From: Emticicia sp. C21
Lineage (GTDB): Bacteria; Bacteroidota; Bacteroidia; Cytophagales; Spirosomataceae
Assembly: GCF_003418935.1 (NCBI RefSeq)
Contig: NZ_QVMT01000007.1
Coordinates: 124,001-188,000, forward strand
DNA length: 64,000 nt
Direction of reading: 5' to 3'
Shown: one piece after another, positions 37,640 through 46,529 of the stretch
How the letters are laid out: every line of letters begins with the position of its first letter
Position numbering within the stretch: position 1 is the first letter of the stretch
The notes under the pieces: model-generated
Told to the model about the DNA's origin: nothing
Seen by the model: only the letters and a program-made list of their open reading frames with translations
The model's database searches: none
Translations under genes and position numbers: made by a program

Positions 37640-38203
37640 TTAACTTTTCTTCAGGTGGTCGTAGCCTTGAGGTAAACGTGTATACCCGTGGTTTACAATT
37701 CTTTCACCTAAGTACTCATAAAATGAGGGTTCGCTTGGCGTGACGCTCGCCAGGCCATCAACATAGCGGTTATATAAGCAGAAAAGCGCCGCAATAAGCA
37801 CAGTATCATGAATTTCCATGTCTGTTGCTCCTTGCGCTTTAGCCTGAGCTATTGCTTCCGGTGTAACACTTTTACCGCTTTTTTGTACCATTTTAGCAAT
37901 TGTCAGTAAAGCTTTCATTTTATCACTGACAGGGGCATTTTCTAAATCATGCTTTACCATTTCGCAGGTTTCTGATTCACCTAACAGTAAGTCAGCCGCA
38001 GCCGTATGTGCCGAGGTACAAAATCTGCACTCATTGTTATGTGACACGATTGTGGCAATCAACTCTCTTTCACCTTGTGTCAGAGAGCTTTCACCTCTTA
38101 AAAGAATCTGTGTTAATTCACGGATAGGCGCTGCAGTATCCTGACTGAACTCTAATAAACCCGTAATACCGGGTAAATGGCCAGGAAGTGATATATGAGG
38201 CAT
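37640..38203 (-). CDS. AhpD-like peroxidase-related enzyme (copy 3)
   Basis: A 187-residue AhpD-fold protein with C59-x-x-C62-x3-H66 in ECRFCTSAHT and the glutamate segment TQGERELIATIVS. It has no export signal. It differs from the other copies in the C-terminal third, which ends in a lysine-rich HLKKS. It sits 48 bases upstream of the TonB receptor start and 84 bases after AhpD-like copy 4. Confidence 0.85.
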   Translation of the reverse strand: MPHISLPGHLPGITGLLEFSQDTAAPIRELTQILLRGESSLTQGERELIATIVSHNNECRFCTSAHTAAADLLLGESETCEMVKHDLENAPVSDKMKALLTIAKMVQKSGKSVTPEAIAQAKAQGATDMEIHDTVLIAALFCLYNRYVDGLASVTPSEPSFYEYLGERIVNHGYTRLPQGYDHLKKS

Positions 38204-38287
38204 AATTTTTAGACAATGGAAATCCTGTATTGGCTATTTTAGGCCAATGGTAGTGATGATAAAATAATCAGGGATAACTAATTGAGC

Positions 38288-38830
38288 TTAGCGAGGACGA
38301 TTATAACCTAAAAAGGCCATTTTCTCACCCATTTCACGATAGGCCTCATTTTCTTTAGGAGCCCACGTGCCTAAGCCATCAACATAGCGATTAAACATAC
38401 AGAATGCTGCCGCAATCAATACCGAATCATGAATTTCTTCATCGGTAGCACCTTCATTCCGAGCTGCCTCTACATCTGCTTCCAACACATGTTTGCCACC
38501 TTTTTGTACTTTTGCGGCAATGTTAAGCAAAGCTCTTAGTTTAGGTGAAATGTCGGTCTGGACAAAATTCTTTTTGATGTCGTCTATTATAGATAAATCA
38601 CAAGCTAAATGTGCTGCTGCCGCTGCTCCGTGCGAAGTATGGCAGAAATGGCAATCATTCAGATGCGAAACGTAAGAAGCAATCAATTCCCGCTCACCAC
38701 TTGTCAGCGTAGACGGGCCACGCAACAAGGTTTCCGCTAAATTCAATAACGGTGCGGCTGTATGAGGATTATTGGTGAGAAGTCCCGAGATACCCGGTAA
38801 GTCCTCATTCAACAATTTGATATGAGCCAT
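38288..38830 (-). CDS. AhpD-like peroxidase-related enzyme (copy 4)
   Basis: A 180-residue AhpD-fold protein with C60-x-x-C63-x3-H67 in DCHFCHTSHG and TSGERELIASYVS before it. Its second half (AAKVQKGGKHV, IHDSVLIAAAFCMFNRYVDG, LGTWAPKENEAY) closely matches copy 1, so copies 1 and 4 are the closest pair by eye. It begins 2 bases after the stop of the preceding barrel gene, which argues strongly for one transcript. Confidence 0.86.
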   Translation of the reverse strand: MAHIKLLNEDLPGISGLLTNNPHTAAPLLNLAETLLRGPSTLTSGERELIASYVSHLNDCHFCHTSHGAAAAAHLACDLSIIDDIKKNFVQTDISPKLRALLNIAAKVQKGGKHVLEADVEAARNEGATDEEIHDSVLIAAAFCMFNRYVDGLGTWAPKENEAYREMGEKMAFLGYNRPR

Positions 38831-38832
38831 TA

Positions 38833-39903
38833 TCAGAAACGGTAGGCATACGTAGCTGAAATCAGATAGTCAGCAAATGCCGCATCACCGTGTTTCTTGC
38901 CTGTAGGGTCTTGCATATCACTCCACGATTTGATACGGTTACGCACTAGTGCATAAGGTACAGCAAATACAAAAGAATGATGATGTGTATTTAGCAATAA
39001 GCTTGGCTCTATAGAAACGATATAACCCGGACGACGGTTACCTTCGCTGCTTCCGATTCTGTCAATAGCAGGTAAACCTTCTACTCTACCGCCTAAGGCA
39101 AACGAGATTCCTTTTTTAGGTACAATGGCATAGCTTACACCCGCACGGCCTGCAAATTGATCAGGAACTGAGAAATTTGTAGCAGGGTTAACAGTCTTAG
39201 GGCTGAACATATAAAATCCATTGAAATAAACAGAAGCATTTTTGAATATAGACTGATAGCCTTGTAGTTCAACGCTATATCCCCAACCGCTGTCACCTAA
39301 TTGCATTGATTGGTCAAGCGCTTTACGTTGAATATATTCTTTTTTGTTCTTGTCTAATTTATGAAAATCTCCTTGCACATTAGCATCACCGGTTGGTGCT
39401 TTTATACCTACACCAATAGCAACATTACCTTTCAAATGCGTGGCTGGATTTAACAACCAGTAAGTAGTTGACAAACGCATATCACCTACTCCTTTTGAAT
39501 AAGTAAAAAAACGTTTCTGCTCAGGATTAACCTCAACTGAATTACCATAATGCTCATATAAAGAAGAACGGGCATTATCAATAAAAGGGATATTTAAAGC
39601 AAAACTCAGGCGAGGATTTACTGCATAGCTTAAACCAAAATCAAAAGCATGCGATTTATTGATTACCTCTGTTCCGTTTGCCATACGTTCTTTTTGCTCT
39701 TCAGTACCCACAAAGTGGCGGAATGAGTGTAAGTAACGATACGATGTTGTAAACTGAAACTGTCCGCCTTTCATCTGAGAAACGGTGCTGTTTGGATTAC
39801 CAGTGGCAGAGGCCATGTGGCGAACAGCGATACAACCTTGAGAATTTGCGTTTAGTGATCCCAATAGCAGAGCTAATGAGAAAAAATAATATATTTTTTT
39901 CAT
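38833..39903 (-). CDS. Outer-membrane beta-barrel protein, MetA/phenol-transport-like
   Basis: A 356-residue protein with a signal peptide (SLALLLGSLNANSQG) and alternating hydrophobic strands ending in an aromatic residue (ISATYAYRF), as in outer-membrane barrels. The pattern RLSFALNIPFIDN...GVGDMRLSTTYWL resembles the transporter-like barrels sometimes annotated as the MetA pathway of phenol degradation, but I make this match from memory only. It is encoded between the haloperoxidase gene and AhpD-like copy 4. Confidence 0.65.
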   Translation of the reverse strand: MKKIYYFFSLALLLGSLNANSQGCIAVRHMASATGNPNSTVSQMKGGQFQFTTSYRYLHSFRHFVGTEEQKERMANGTEVINKSHAFDFGLSYAVNPRLSFALNIPFIDNARSSLYEHYGNSVEVNPEQKRFFTYSKGVGDMRLSTTYWLLNPATHLKGNVAIGVGIKAPTGDANVQGDFHKLDKNKKEYIQRKALDQSMQLGDSGWGYSVELQGYQSIFKNASVYFNGFYMFSPKTVNPATNFSVPDQFAGRAGVSYAIVPKKGISFALGGRVEGLPAIDRIGSSEGNRRPGYIVSIEPSLLLNTHHHSFVFAVPYALVRNRIKSWSDMQDPTGKKHGDAAFADYLISATYAYRF

Positions 39904-39957
39904 TGAGAATACGTTTGAAAGAAAATGTAAAAATAGGTTTTGAATTAAACCCAGGTC

Positions 39958-41496
39958 TTATAGACCTGAGCCATCTGCCTTACCACGAGCAATTGCTGCC
40001 TGACCGATTTTTTTACCATGCTCTAAGCCTGCTGTACAGTCAAAACGGAAGTGAATTAACCCATAAACCCTTGAGTTAGAGGCTTCCTGAGCCAAAGCAG
40101 TCATTTTTTCTGCTTCTGCAGGGAAAATAGAACCCAATACATGCGCAGCTGCACCTGAAAAGGTCGAGTGACCCGAGGTATAAGACTGGAAATTAGGCAA
40201 GCCTACCGAAGTCTTTAAACCAAACTGTTGCGGACGAGGATAATAATAATAATTTTTAGTATCCCAACAAGCAATAGCAGCATCCATTTGCGAAGTTCCA
40301 AGCAATGCCTGTACACGTGCTGTAGCTAATTCGCTTAATTTATTCTGAAAGCATAAATTAGCTGCTGTTCTGTGCCAATGTCCCGGAGGAGTATAACTTC
40401 CGGCACCATCAGACCAATAATTAGCAATACGAGCTTGTTCACGTGTCTGGCCTTTATCTATTTTTTTCAATTCATCGAGAGCCGTTTTAAATCCATCACT
40501 ATCTAATCCCGGAGGAGGGCCCGGGCGCATAGCAATCATAGTCGCTTTGTCGAAGTTCCAGGGCATTACCGTACCATAGTTTGGTAACATTGGCGGGCGG
40601 GCAGGCATTTCCTGACTTAGCCACTCAGATTTCAAACCCTGAGCTTTGGCATTAGCAATGGCTGCTGCATTTACAGTCTGGTTGTTAGCACCAGACATAC
40701 CATCAGTTCTTGCTCTGCCCATTACTTTAGCTGCCACTGCTTTTCCTAAAGCATCACCTGCCGAAATATCAGAATCTACATTCATTCCACCCCAGATACG
40801 GGCGTTTTTTGCTTCTGCCAATTTAGCATCCAATAACGGTACTTCACCCGGAAACATAGCTGCTAAGATTGTATAAGAAGCAGCTGCCACAACAGCATCT
40901 TCTGATGGATAAGAAGGTAAATCAGAAACAGGCAATAAAGTAGAAACCGTTGCATCGTTTTTAGACGGGGCCTTACGATTATACTTATATTTATAATTCC
41001 AGGCAGCTACTAAGGCATCATATTGCGCTACACTTAGATATGCTATAGCACGAGATACATAAGGAGGATTGGCAAAAGGGAATTTCGGGTCAGCTAACGG
41101 ATTAGCAGCATCAGGAACTGGATATTTACCTTCTGCATTAGAAGCAGGAGGAAGATTGTAACGTGCTGCTAACTCACGAGCGATTTCGTTCCAACGATAC
41201 ACCGCACCGGCACCCCAGTAAGCTACTGCTTTCTTGTTTTCAGGGGTAATAGTCGATATCGTAGTTTTCAATTTTGCAAGTTCTGCCTGATATTCTGTAG
41301 AACCGGCTGCTTTAGGCTCTGCTACAGCAACTTCGTCTGAACTGGCTAAAATATAAGTTTTCCAGGTGCCGCCTTTTTCATCTAATTTGGCAGGAATATA
41401 AGCCTCTCTTAATGGCTCTTCCAGGTCCTTGTTACAAGATGAAACAACTAAGCTAAAAGCAGCAAGAAGAATAAGTGATAAATGTTTTTTTTTCAT
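39958..41496 (-). CDS. Vanadium-dependent haloperoxidase-type lipoprotein (complete active site)
   Basis: A 512-residue lipoprotein (lipobox near SLVVSSC) of the vanadium haloperoxidase/PAP2 superfamily. The whole vanadate pocket is present with the spacing of fungal chloroperoxidase: K414, R421 (PRP), S441-G442-H443 (SGHSTFSGAAAH), R476 and H482 (RVYGLIHFRFD). This supports either haloperoxidase activity with hydrogen peroxide or an acid phosphatase reaction; sequence alone does not separate them. It is probably periplasmic or outer-membrane anchored. It lies between two barrel genes in the 15-gene locus. A relative lacking these residues is at 22572-23933. Confidence 0.88.
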   Translation of the reverse strand: MKKKHLSLILLAAFSLVVSSCNKDLEEPLREAYIPAKLDEKGGTWKTYILASSDEVAVAEPKAAGSTEYQAELAKLKTTISTITPENKKAVAYWGAGAVYRWNEIARELAARYNLPPASNAEGKYPVPDAANPLADPKFPFANPPYVSRAIAYLSVAQYDALVAAWNYKYKYNRKAPSKNDATVSTLLPVSDLPSYPSEDAVVAAASYTILAAMFPGEVPLLDAKLAEAKNARIWGGMNVDSDISAGDALGKAVAAKVMGRARTDGMSGANNQTVNAAAIANAKAQGLKSEWLSQEMPARPPMLPNYGTVMPWNFDKATMIAMRPGPPPGLDSDGFKTALDELKKIDKGQTREQARIANYWSDGAGSYTPPGHWHRTAANLCFQNKLSELATARVQALLGTSQMDAAIACWDTKNYYYYPRPQQFGLKTSVGLPNFQSYTSGHSTFSGAAAHVLGSIFPAEAEKMTALAQEASNSRVYGLIHFRFDCTAGLEHGKKIGQAAIARGKADGSGL

Positions 41497-41568
41497 ATTA
41501 CGGCCCCTTGTTCGATGAGTGAACTGCCTGGGGAAGCATATTTTCTGTGATTAATCTTTTCTACAATT

Positions 41569-42489
41569 TTAATTTTTGGCAGCCTCGGCCGACTTCGTCT
41601 TGAAGTTTATCTGGTATAGGAAACCTGCCGATAAAGTAGTTGACATACCCATATTCTCGCCGTCAATTACTTTTCTGGCCATTATAGTAAATCCAATATT
41701 TTTAGGTTGGAACTTACCATAAAAACCTACTCCGGTCGATTTCATATTGTTTGTTGGGAAAGGCATATCATTGCGACGGATGTAGTCGCCACCAACGCAT
41801 GTATTTTTATCGATGAAAAGCTCTGCCTGAATACCTTTTTTATAATAACCAGCACGTGCAGCCACATCAGTTGCATTGGGTATTCTTACTTCGTTGGTAT
41901 TATAAACACGGTCGTCGGCTTGATAAGCGTCTCTGTCAACTTTGATATTACTACGGAAAAAATAGCTTCCATGAGCAGTAATATAAAAGCCTGAGCTATG
42001 TTTGTAGTGTGCTATTAAACGTGTAGTCAATGTTTTAGACCCGATTCCGATTGACATCGGTAAAAAGTCCTTCACATAGTTAGTTAAAGGTACTGAACCT
42101 CCTATTACACCATGAAGTGATAAGCCGCTTTCAGATTGTACCATATTATACTTTACAAATAACGATAAATCCTGGATTCCTTTCTGGCCCATCAGATTTC
42201 CTGCACTTGTCTTAGTCCAAACATAAGGTACGCCGGCAAGTAAGTTTAATCTTTTGGTGATGCCATAGGCAATCATTGGCATAACACTCTGGGTAGTATG
42301 AGTACCGATATTGAAATTTTCACGTTTCAGGTTATTTTCCCAATATTCCTTCCACTGGCTGTTCGAATACGTTGCTGCTATACAAATTGAATTTTTATTC
42401 ATATAGATCGCATCATGAGGCATTTGGGCATTCGCATTAATACACACACCGCCTACCAACACAAGTATTAACTTGTAGAGTAATTTCAT
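41569..42489 (-). CDS. Outer-membrane beta-barrel protein
   Basis: A 306-residue secreted protein (signal peptide ending CINANAQ) with regular amphipathic strands (LNLLAGVPYVWTK, IQDLSLFVKYNMV, STTLSAGFLYQINF). It opens with a short MPHDAIYMNKNSICIA segment. No named family was recognised. It follows the HSPPP protein gene by 227 bases and precedes the haloperoxidase gene by 72 bases. It may be a channel or scaffold for the locus (inference). Confidence 0.65.
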   Translation of the reverse strand: MKLLYKLILVLVGGVCINANAQMPHDAIYMNKNSICIAATYSNSQWKEYWENNLKRENFNIGTHTTQSVMPMIAYGITKRLNLLAGVPYVWTKTSAGNLMGQKGIQDLSLFVKYNMVQSESGLSLHGVIGGSVPLTNYVKDFLPMSIGIGSKTLTTRLIAHYKHSSGFYITAHGSYFFRSNIKVDRDAYQADDRVYNTNEVRIPNATDVAARAGYYKKGIQAELFIDKNTCVGGDYIRRNDMPFPTNNMKSTGVGFYGKFQPKNIGFTIMARKVIDGENMGMSTTLSAGFLYQINFKTKSAEAAKN

Positions 42490-42716
42490 CTTAAAAATAT
42501 AGAGTTTTGGTTAAAAACAGTCTTGTAAAACAGTGAACCCTGAGTTTAAAAGCGTAATTGTAACCATTGGGCATATTTAAGCCATTAACAGATACTCATG
42601 CGCAATTACATGATTCAATAAAAGAGTGTTGATTTGAGCGGAAATTTTCATCATAAGACGACAAAGCACAGACTTTGGCAGCTATGACAAAAATTGTAGA
42701 AAAGATAAATCTGCGT

Positions 42717-43292
42717 TTAAACCAAATCCGGAGGGGGAGAATGAACCAATTTTGTTGAAGCAGGAACGAATTCCTGATATGTGTAGATCTTTAACGGGAG
42801 GTCCTCAACCCAAAAGTAAGCAATTGTGTGGGTATTGAATTGAGTATAATCTTTAGTGAGATTCTTAAAGAAATTAAGTGCTTTTTTACCTGGGCTTGTT
42901 GGCTCATCACTCACATGTTTCTTTACCTGTTGTAATAAACTGAACACGTTTTCACGGCTTGCATTTTCTTTGGTGCAATACGTGTAGAGCGTATCATTAG
43001 AAAATTTACGCTGAGTAGTACGGAAAAAATCACCTTTGTAGATAACCAGACCATCTGCTGCTTCTGATTCGTCCCAACCAGCCAGATAAGGAATTGCCAT
43101 TGGTACTTTTATCACTAGTTCTTCCCCTTTTTCCTCAAAAAATATATTAGACTGTACGGTACGTTGTTCCTGCCATTTGTCCATCATTAAGACAAATGTA
43201 GAGCCAAGTATATTACAGATTAGTAATATCAGGAGTGATATGGAAGCGACTCGTTTCAGTAGTAGTTTTGGTTCACACAACAAACTAAGCAA
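42717..43292 (-). CDS. Small membrane-anchored protein with C-terminal HSPPP motif (copy 2)
   Basis: A 191-residue paralog of the protein at 28394-28933. It has an N-terminal helix (KRVASISLLILLICNILGST), a soluble middle with NDTLYTYC, and the terminus KLVHSPPPDLV. The first possible start is TTG at 43292; alternatives are TTG codons a few residues inside, or CTG directly before KRVAS, where the paralog starts. No function is known to me. It is the first gene of the main 24.8-43.3 kb block, 26 bases from the TRIC-type gene. Confidence 0.68.
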   Translation of the reverse strand: MLSLLCEPKLLLKRVASISLLILLICNILGSTFVLMMDKWQEQRTVQSNIFFEEKGEELVIKVPMAIPYLAGWDESEAADGLVIYKGDFFRTTQRKFSNDTLYTYCTKENASRENVFSLLQQVKKHVSDEPTSPGKKALNFFKNLTKDYTQFNTHTIAYFWVEDLPLKIYTYQEFVPASTKLVHSPPPDLV

Positions 43293-43318
43293 ATAAATTG
43301 AAATTTTCCAACAAGTTT

Positions 43319-43930
43319 TTACATTTTATTGATTTTAGGTAAATGAATATTTTTCTTAATTGCCAGGGTTCGAATACCAAAAATAGCCAATACTGTGATT
43401 ATATCAATTATTTCGGCAGAGATATTTAGTTGTTGGAGTGCAAAAAATAAACTCCCCCCGATGATGCAAACCGTGGCATACAATTGACCAGTCCGGAAAA
43501 GCGCAGGGATTTCGTTTAATAAAATATCTCTTATCACACCGCCAAAGCAGGCAGTGATAGTTCCTAAAATAATGCACGACGGAACATTGAGTTGTACGGC
43601 GATGCCCTCTTGAATTCCTCTGAGCGCAAAAAAACCAAGCCCGAGAGAATCAAAGAAAGTAAGGGCTTTATCTAAGTGATCTATTTTGGCTCTGAAAAGA
43701 ACGGTAACTGCAGTTGCTGCGATTATCAGCAGGATAATTGAAGAATCCAGAATCCATCTGACAGGCAGATGCCCTATCAGCATATCACGAACAGTGCCTC
43801 CGCCAACTGAGGTAACAAAGGCAATCACCAGGAGCCCGAAGATATCTAGATCTTTGCGCATAGCTGCCAAAGTACCTGATGCAGCAAAGGCAATTGTTCC
43901 GCCAATATTAATAAAGGTAAAAAATTCCAT
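43319..43930 (-). CDS. TRIC/UPF0126 (YicG-like) cation channel family protein
   Basis: A 203-residue membrane protein with seven helices built from two repeated halves. The family signatures appear as FAASGTLAAMRKDLDIFGLL, TSVGGGTVRDML and TACFGGVIRDILLNEIPALF. The two GGG-x-x-RD motifs bind the pore region in TRIC channels. Prokaryotic members conduct monovalent cations. It is divergent from dnaG, from which it is separated by 71 bases. Confidence 0.88.
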   Translation of the reverse strand: MEFFTFINIGGTIAFAASGTLAAMRKDLDIFGLLVIAFVTSVGGGTVRDMLIGHLPVRWILDSSIILLIIAATAVTVLFRAKIDHLDKALTFFDSLGLGFFALRGIQEGIAVQLNVPSCIILGTITACFGGVIRDILLNEIPALFRTGQLYATVCIIGGSLFFALQQLNISAEIIDIITVLAIFGIRTLAIKKNIHLPKINKM

Positions 43931-44001
43931 AGGTTTTCTTAATTTTGCGGTAAAATTAGCTAGAAAAACGTCAACCTAACGTTTTCTGTTAAAATAGCTA
44001 C

Positions 44002-45981
44002 ATGCGCATAGATCAAGATACAGTTCAACAGATTATTCAAGCCGCCGATATAGTAGAAGTGGTGGACGATTATGTTTCTCTCAAAAAGCGGGGAGCAAAC
44101 ATGATAGCCTGTTGCCCTTTTCATAATGAAAAAACACCTTCGTTCTCTGTTTCACCGTCAAAAGGAATCTATAAGTGCTTTGGTTGCGGGAAAGCCGGAG
44201 ACTCTGTGAGGTTTGTAATGGATATTGAGGGTTTAGGTTATCCTGAGGCGCTTAAACATTTAGCGAAGAAATATGGCATAGAAATACAGGAAAAGGAATA
44301 TACAAGTGAGGAGCAGCAAACCCAGAATGAAAAAGAAAGTACATACATAGTTCTTGACTTTGCGAATAAATATTATCAGGATCAACTCTGGAAAACACCT
44401 GAAGGCGAAAGTATAGGACAGAGTTATTTTAAAGAACGCGGATTTAACCACCAGACTATCCGCAAGTTTGATTTGGGTTATAGTCCTGACGGATGGGATA
44501 CTTTTACCAAACATGCTTTAAAAAGTGGTTTCTCGCTCGATATTCTCGAAAAGGCAGGTCTAACCATTATTAAAGAAGGCAAAGACCCCATAGACCGTTT
44601 CAGAGGACGAGTGATTTTCCCTATACACAACGTAGCTGGAAAAGCCATTGCCTTTGGAGCGCGGATTCTGAAAAAAGATCCTAATTCACCTAAATACCTT
44701 AACTCTCCTGAAACAGCAGTTTACCACAAGAGTTTTATTGTCTATGGTATTGCTCAGGCTAAGAATCCCATTCGTCAGGAAGAAAATTGTTATCTGGTAG
44801 AAGGTTATACTGACGTGGTTTCGCTCAACCAGGCAGGTATTGAAAATGTAGTGGCCTCATCGGGAACTTCTCTTACTAAGGAACAAATTCAGCTAATCAG
44901 AAGATTTACTGATAATGTAACGGTCTTATATGATGGTGATGCAGCGGGTATTAAAGCCTCTTTGCGTGGGATTGACATTATTTTAGAGGAAGGGTTAAAT
45001 GTAAAGGCTGTTGTATTTCCTGATGGTGATGACCCTGATAGTTTTGTGCAAAAGGTAGGAAGTCAGGCATTTAAGGATTATGTTAAGAATACGCAGAAAG
45101 ACTTCATTCGCTTCAAAACCGAAATCTCTCTTAAAGATGTCGGCAATGATCCTATCAAACGTGCCGAGTTAATTAAAGATCTGGTTGAAACCATTTCTAA
45201 AATCCCCGATTCTATCAAGCGCTCGGTATTCTATAAAGAAGTAGCCTCTTTATTGAGTATTGATGAACATATACTGATTACCGAGGGGAATAAAATCTTT
45301 CAGAGAAAAGCACACGATTCTGAAAAAGAAAGACAAAGACAAAACCGAAACCAATCCATTGCTGATGTTAATATTCCGGTTGAAGCCTTTATTCCTGCTG
45401 ATTATGAGTATCAGGAGCTTGTTGAGGTAAAGCCCGTAAAGGAAAGAAGTATTTTATCTTACCATGAAGAGGAATGCGTGCGGCTTTTGGTTTGTTATGG
45501 CAGTAATATTTTAGATAGAAATGTAATTGAGAATATAGACTTCACGCTTACCGATTATATTTTTAACGAGATAAAAGATATGGAGTTTGAAACACCATCA
45601 TATGGCAAAATACTCAATATCTGTCGGGAATTTCATCAAAGAGGACAAATACCTGAAACTTTGTATTTCACTAGTCATCAAGATAATGAAATACAGACGC
45701 AAACAATTAATTGGCTTTCGTCACCTTATATATTAAGTGAAAACTGGGAAAAACATGAAATTTACGTTCCTGTTGAAGCTGACAAATTAGCCGACATGGC
45801 TTATACAAATATTTTAAGATTGAAAAAAAGTCGGGTTGAATCTGAAATGAAAAAATTAGATACTGAATTGGGAGAAGCCGAATCATTCGAGGTACAGGAG
45901 CAAATCATAATAAAAATGATGCAACTCAAAGATACTGTTAAAAAATTAGCTCAACTCTTAGGTACGGTTGTACAAGGATAA
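44002..45981 (+). CDS. dnaG: DNA primase
   Basis: A 659-residue DnaG. The CHC2 zinc-binding domain has C38, H41, C59 and C62 (CCPFHNEKTPSF, CFGCGKAGD). The core and TOPRIM domain follow, with the EGYTDVVSL glutamate and YDGDAAG aspartates. The C-terminal 200 residues should bind the replicative helicase. It makes RNA primers for lagging-strand synthesis. A TAATTTTG element at 43940-43947 may be its -7 box, but no matching -33 TTG is seen. It is followed after 22 bases by arfB. Confidence 0.94.
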   Translation: MRIDQDTVQQIIQAADIVEVVDDYVSLKKRGANMIACCPFHNEKTPSFSVSPSKGIYKCFGCGKAGDSVRFVMDIEGLGYPEALKHLAKKYGIEIQEKEYTSEEQQTQNEKESTYIVLDFANKYYQDQLWKTPEGESIGQSYFKERGFNHQTIRKFDLGYSPDGWDTFTKHALKSGFSLDILEKAGLTIIKEGKDPIDRFRGRVIFPIHNVAGKAIAFGARILKKDPNSPKYLNSPETAVYHKSFIVYGIAQAKNPIRQEENCYLVEGYTDVVSLNQAGIENVVASSGTSLTKEQIQLIRRFTDNVTVLYDGDAAGIKASLRGIDIILEEGLNVKAVVFPDGDDPDSFVQKVGSQAFKDYVKNTQKDFIRFKTEISLKDVGNDPIKRAELIKDLVETISKIPDSIKRSVFYKEVASLLSIDEHILITEGNKIFQRKAHDSEKERQRQNRNQSIADVNIPVEAFIPADYEYQELVEVKPVKERSILSYHEEECVRLLVCYGSNILDRNVIENIDFTLTDYIFNEIKDMEFETPSYGKILNICREFHQRGQIPETLYFTSHQDNEIQTQTINWLSSPYILSENWEKHEIYVPVEADKLADMAYTNILRLKKSRVESEMKKLDTELGEAESFEVQEQIIIKMMQLKDTVKKLAQLLGTVVQG

Positions 45982-46003
45982 ACTCATTCACACAATAAAG
46001 AAA

Positions 46004-46411
46004 ATGATAAAAGATATAGATTTTACACCCGAATTTGAATTTGCCACCTCCAGAAGTGGAGGACCCGGTGGACAAAATGTAAACAAAGTAGAAACCAAAG
46101 TAGAATTACGATTTAATATTCAGACCTCTGCCCTATTATCTGACGTACAAAAACAGCGATTGTTTGAAAAACTACAGAATCAGATAGTTCAGGATACTGT
46201 ATTGGTAATAACAGCACAGGAAAAACGCAGCCAGTTGCAGAATAAGGAATTAGCCATTAAGAAATTTTACAAAACTTTAGAAAAGGCATTGCATGAGAGA
46301 AAAAAAAGGGTAGCCACTAAACCAAGTGGAGAAGCGGTAGAGAAAAGATTAAAATCTAAGAAGATTGAATCGGAGAAAAAGGCAACCAGAAAACAGAAGA
46401 TAGAATATTAA
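46004..46411 (+). CDS. arfB: Alternative ribosome-rescue factor B (peptidyl-tRNA hydrolase)
   Basis: A 135-residue release-factor-like protein with the catalytic GGQ at residues 22-24 (SRSGGPGGQNVNKVETKVEL) and a lysine-rich C-terminal tail (from about residue 105) that fits into the empty mRNA channel of stalled ribosomes. It lacks codon-recognition domains. I prefer ATG 46004 over the in-frame start at 45968, which overlaps the dnaG end and adds 12 residues not usual in the family. Confidence 0.9.
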   Translation: MIKDIDFTPEFEFATSRSGGPGGQNVNKVETKVELRFNIQTSALLSDVQKQRLFEKLQNQIVQDTVLVITAQEKRSQLQNKELAIKKFYKTLEKALHERKKRVATKPSGEAVEKRLKSKKIESEKKATRKQKIEY

Positions 46412-46529
46412 TTAACCGTAGAATAAAAAAAAGCGTATAGAGATACACGAGTTGGATTAAATATTTATTAACTGCTAATATCTTAGCATAAGAATCGTTT
46501 TCTTTGCAGGAAATATATCCAACAGCCGA

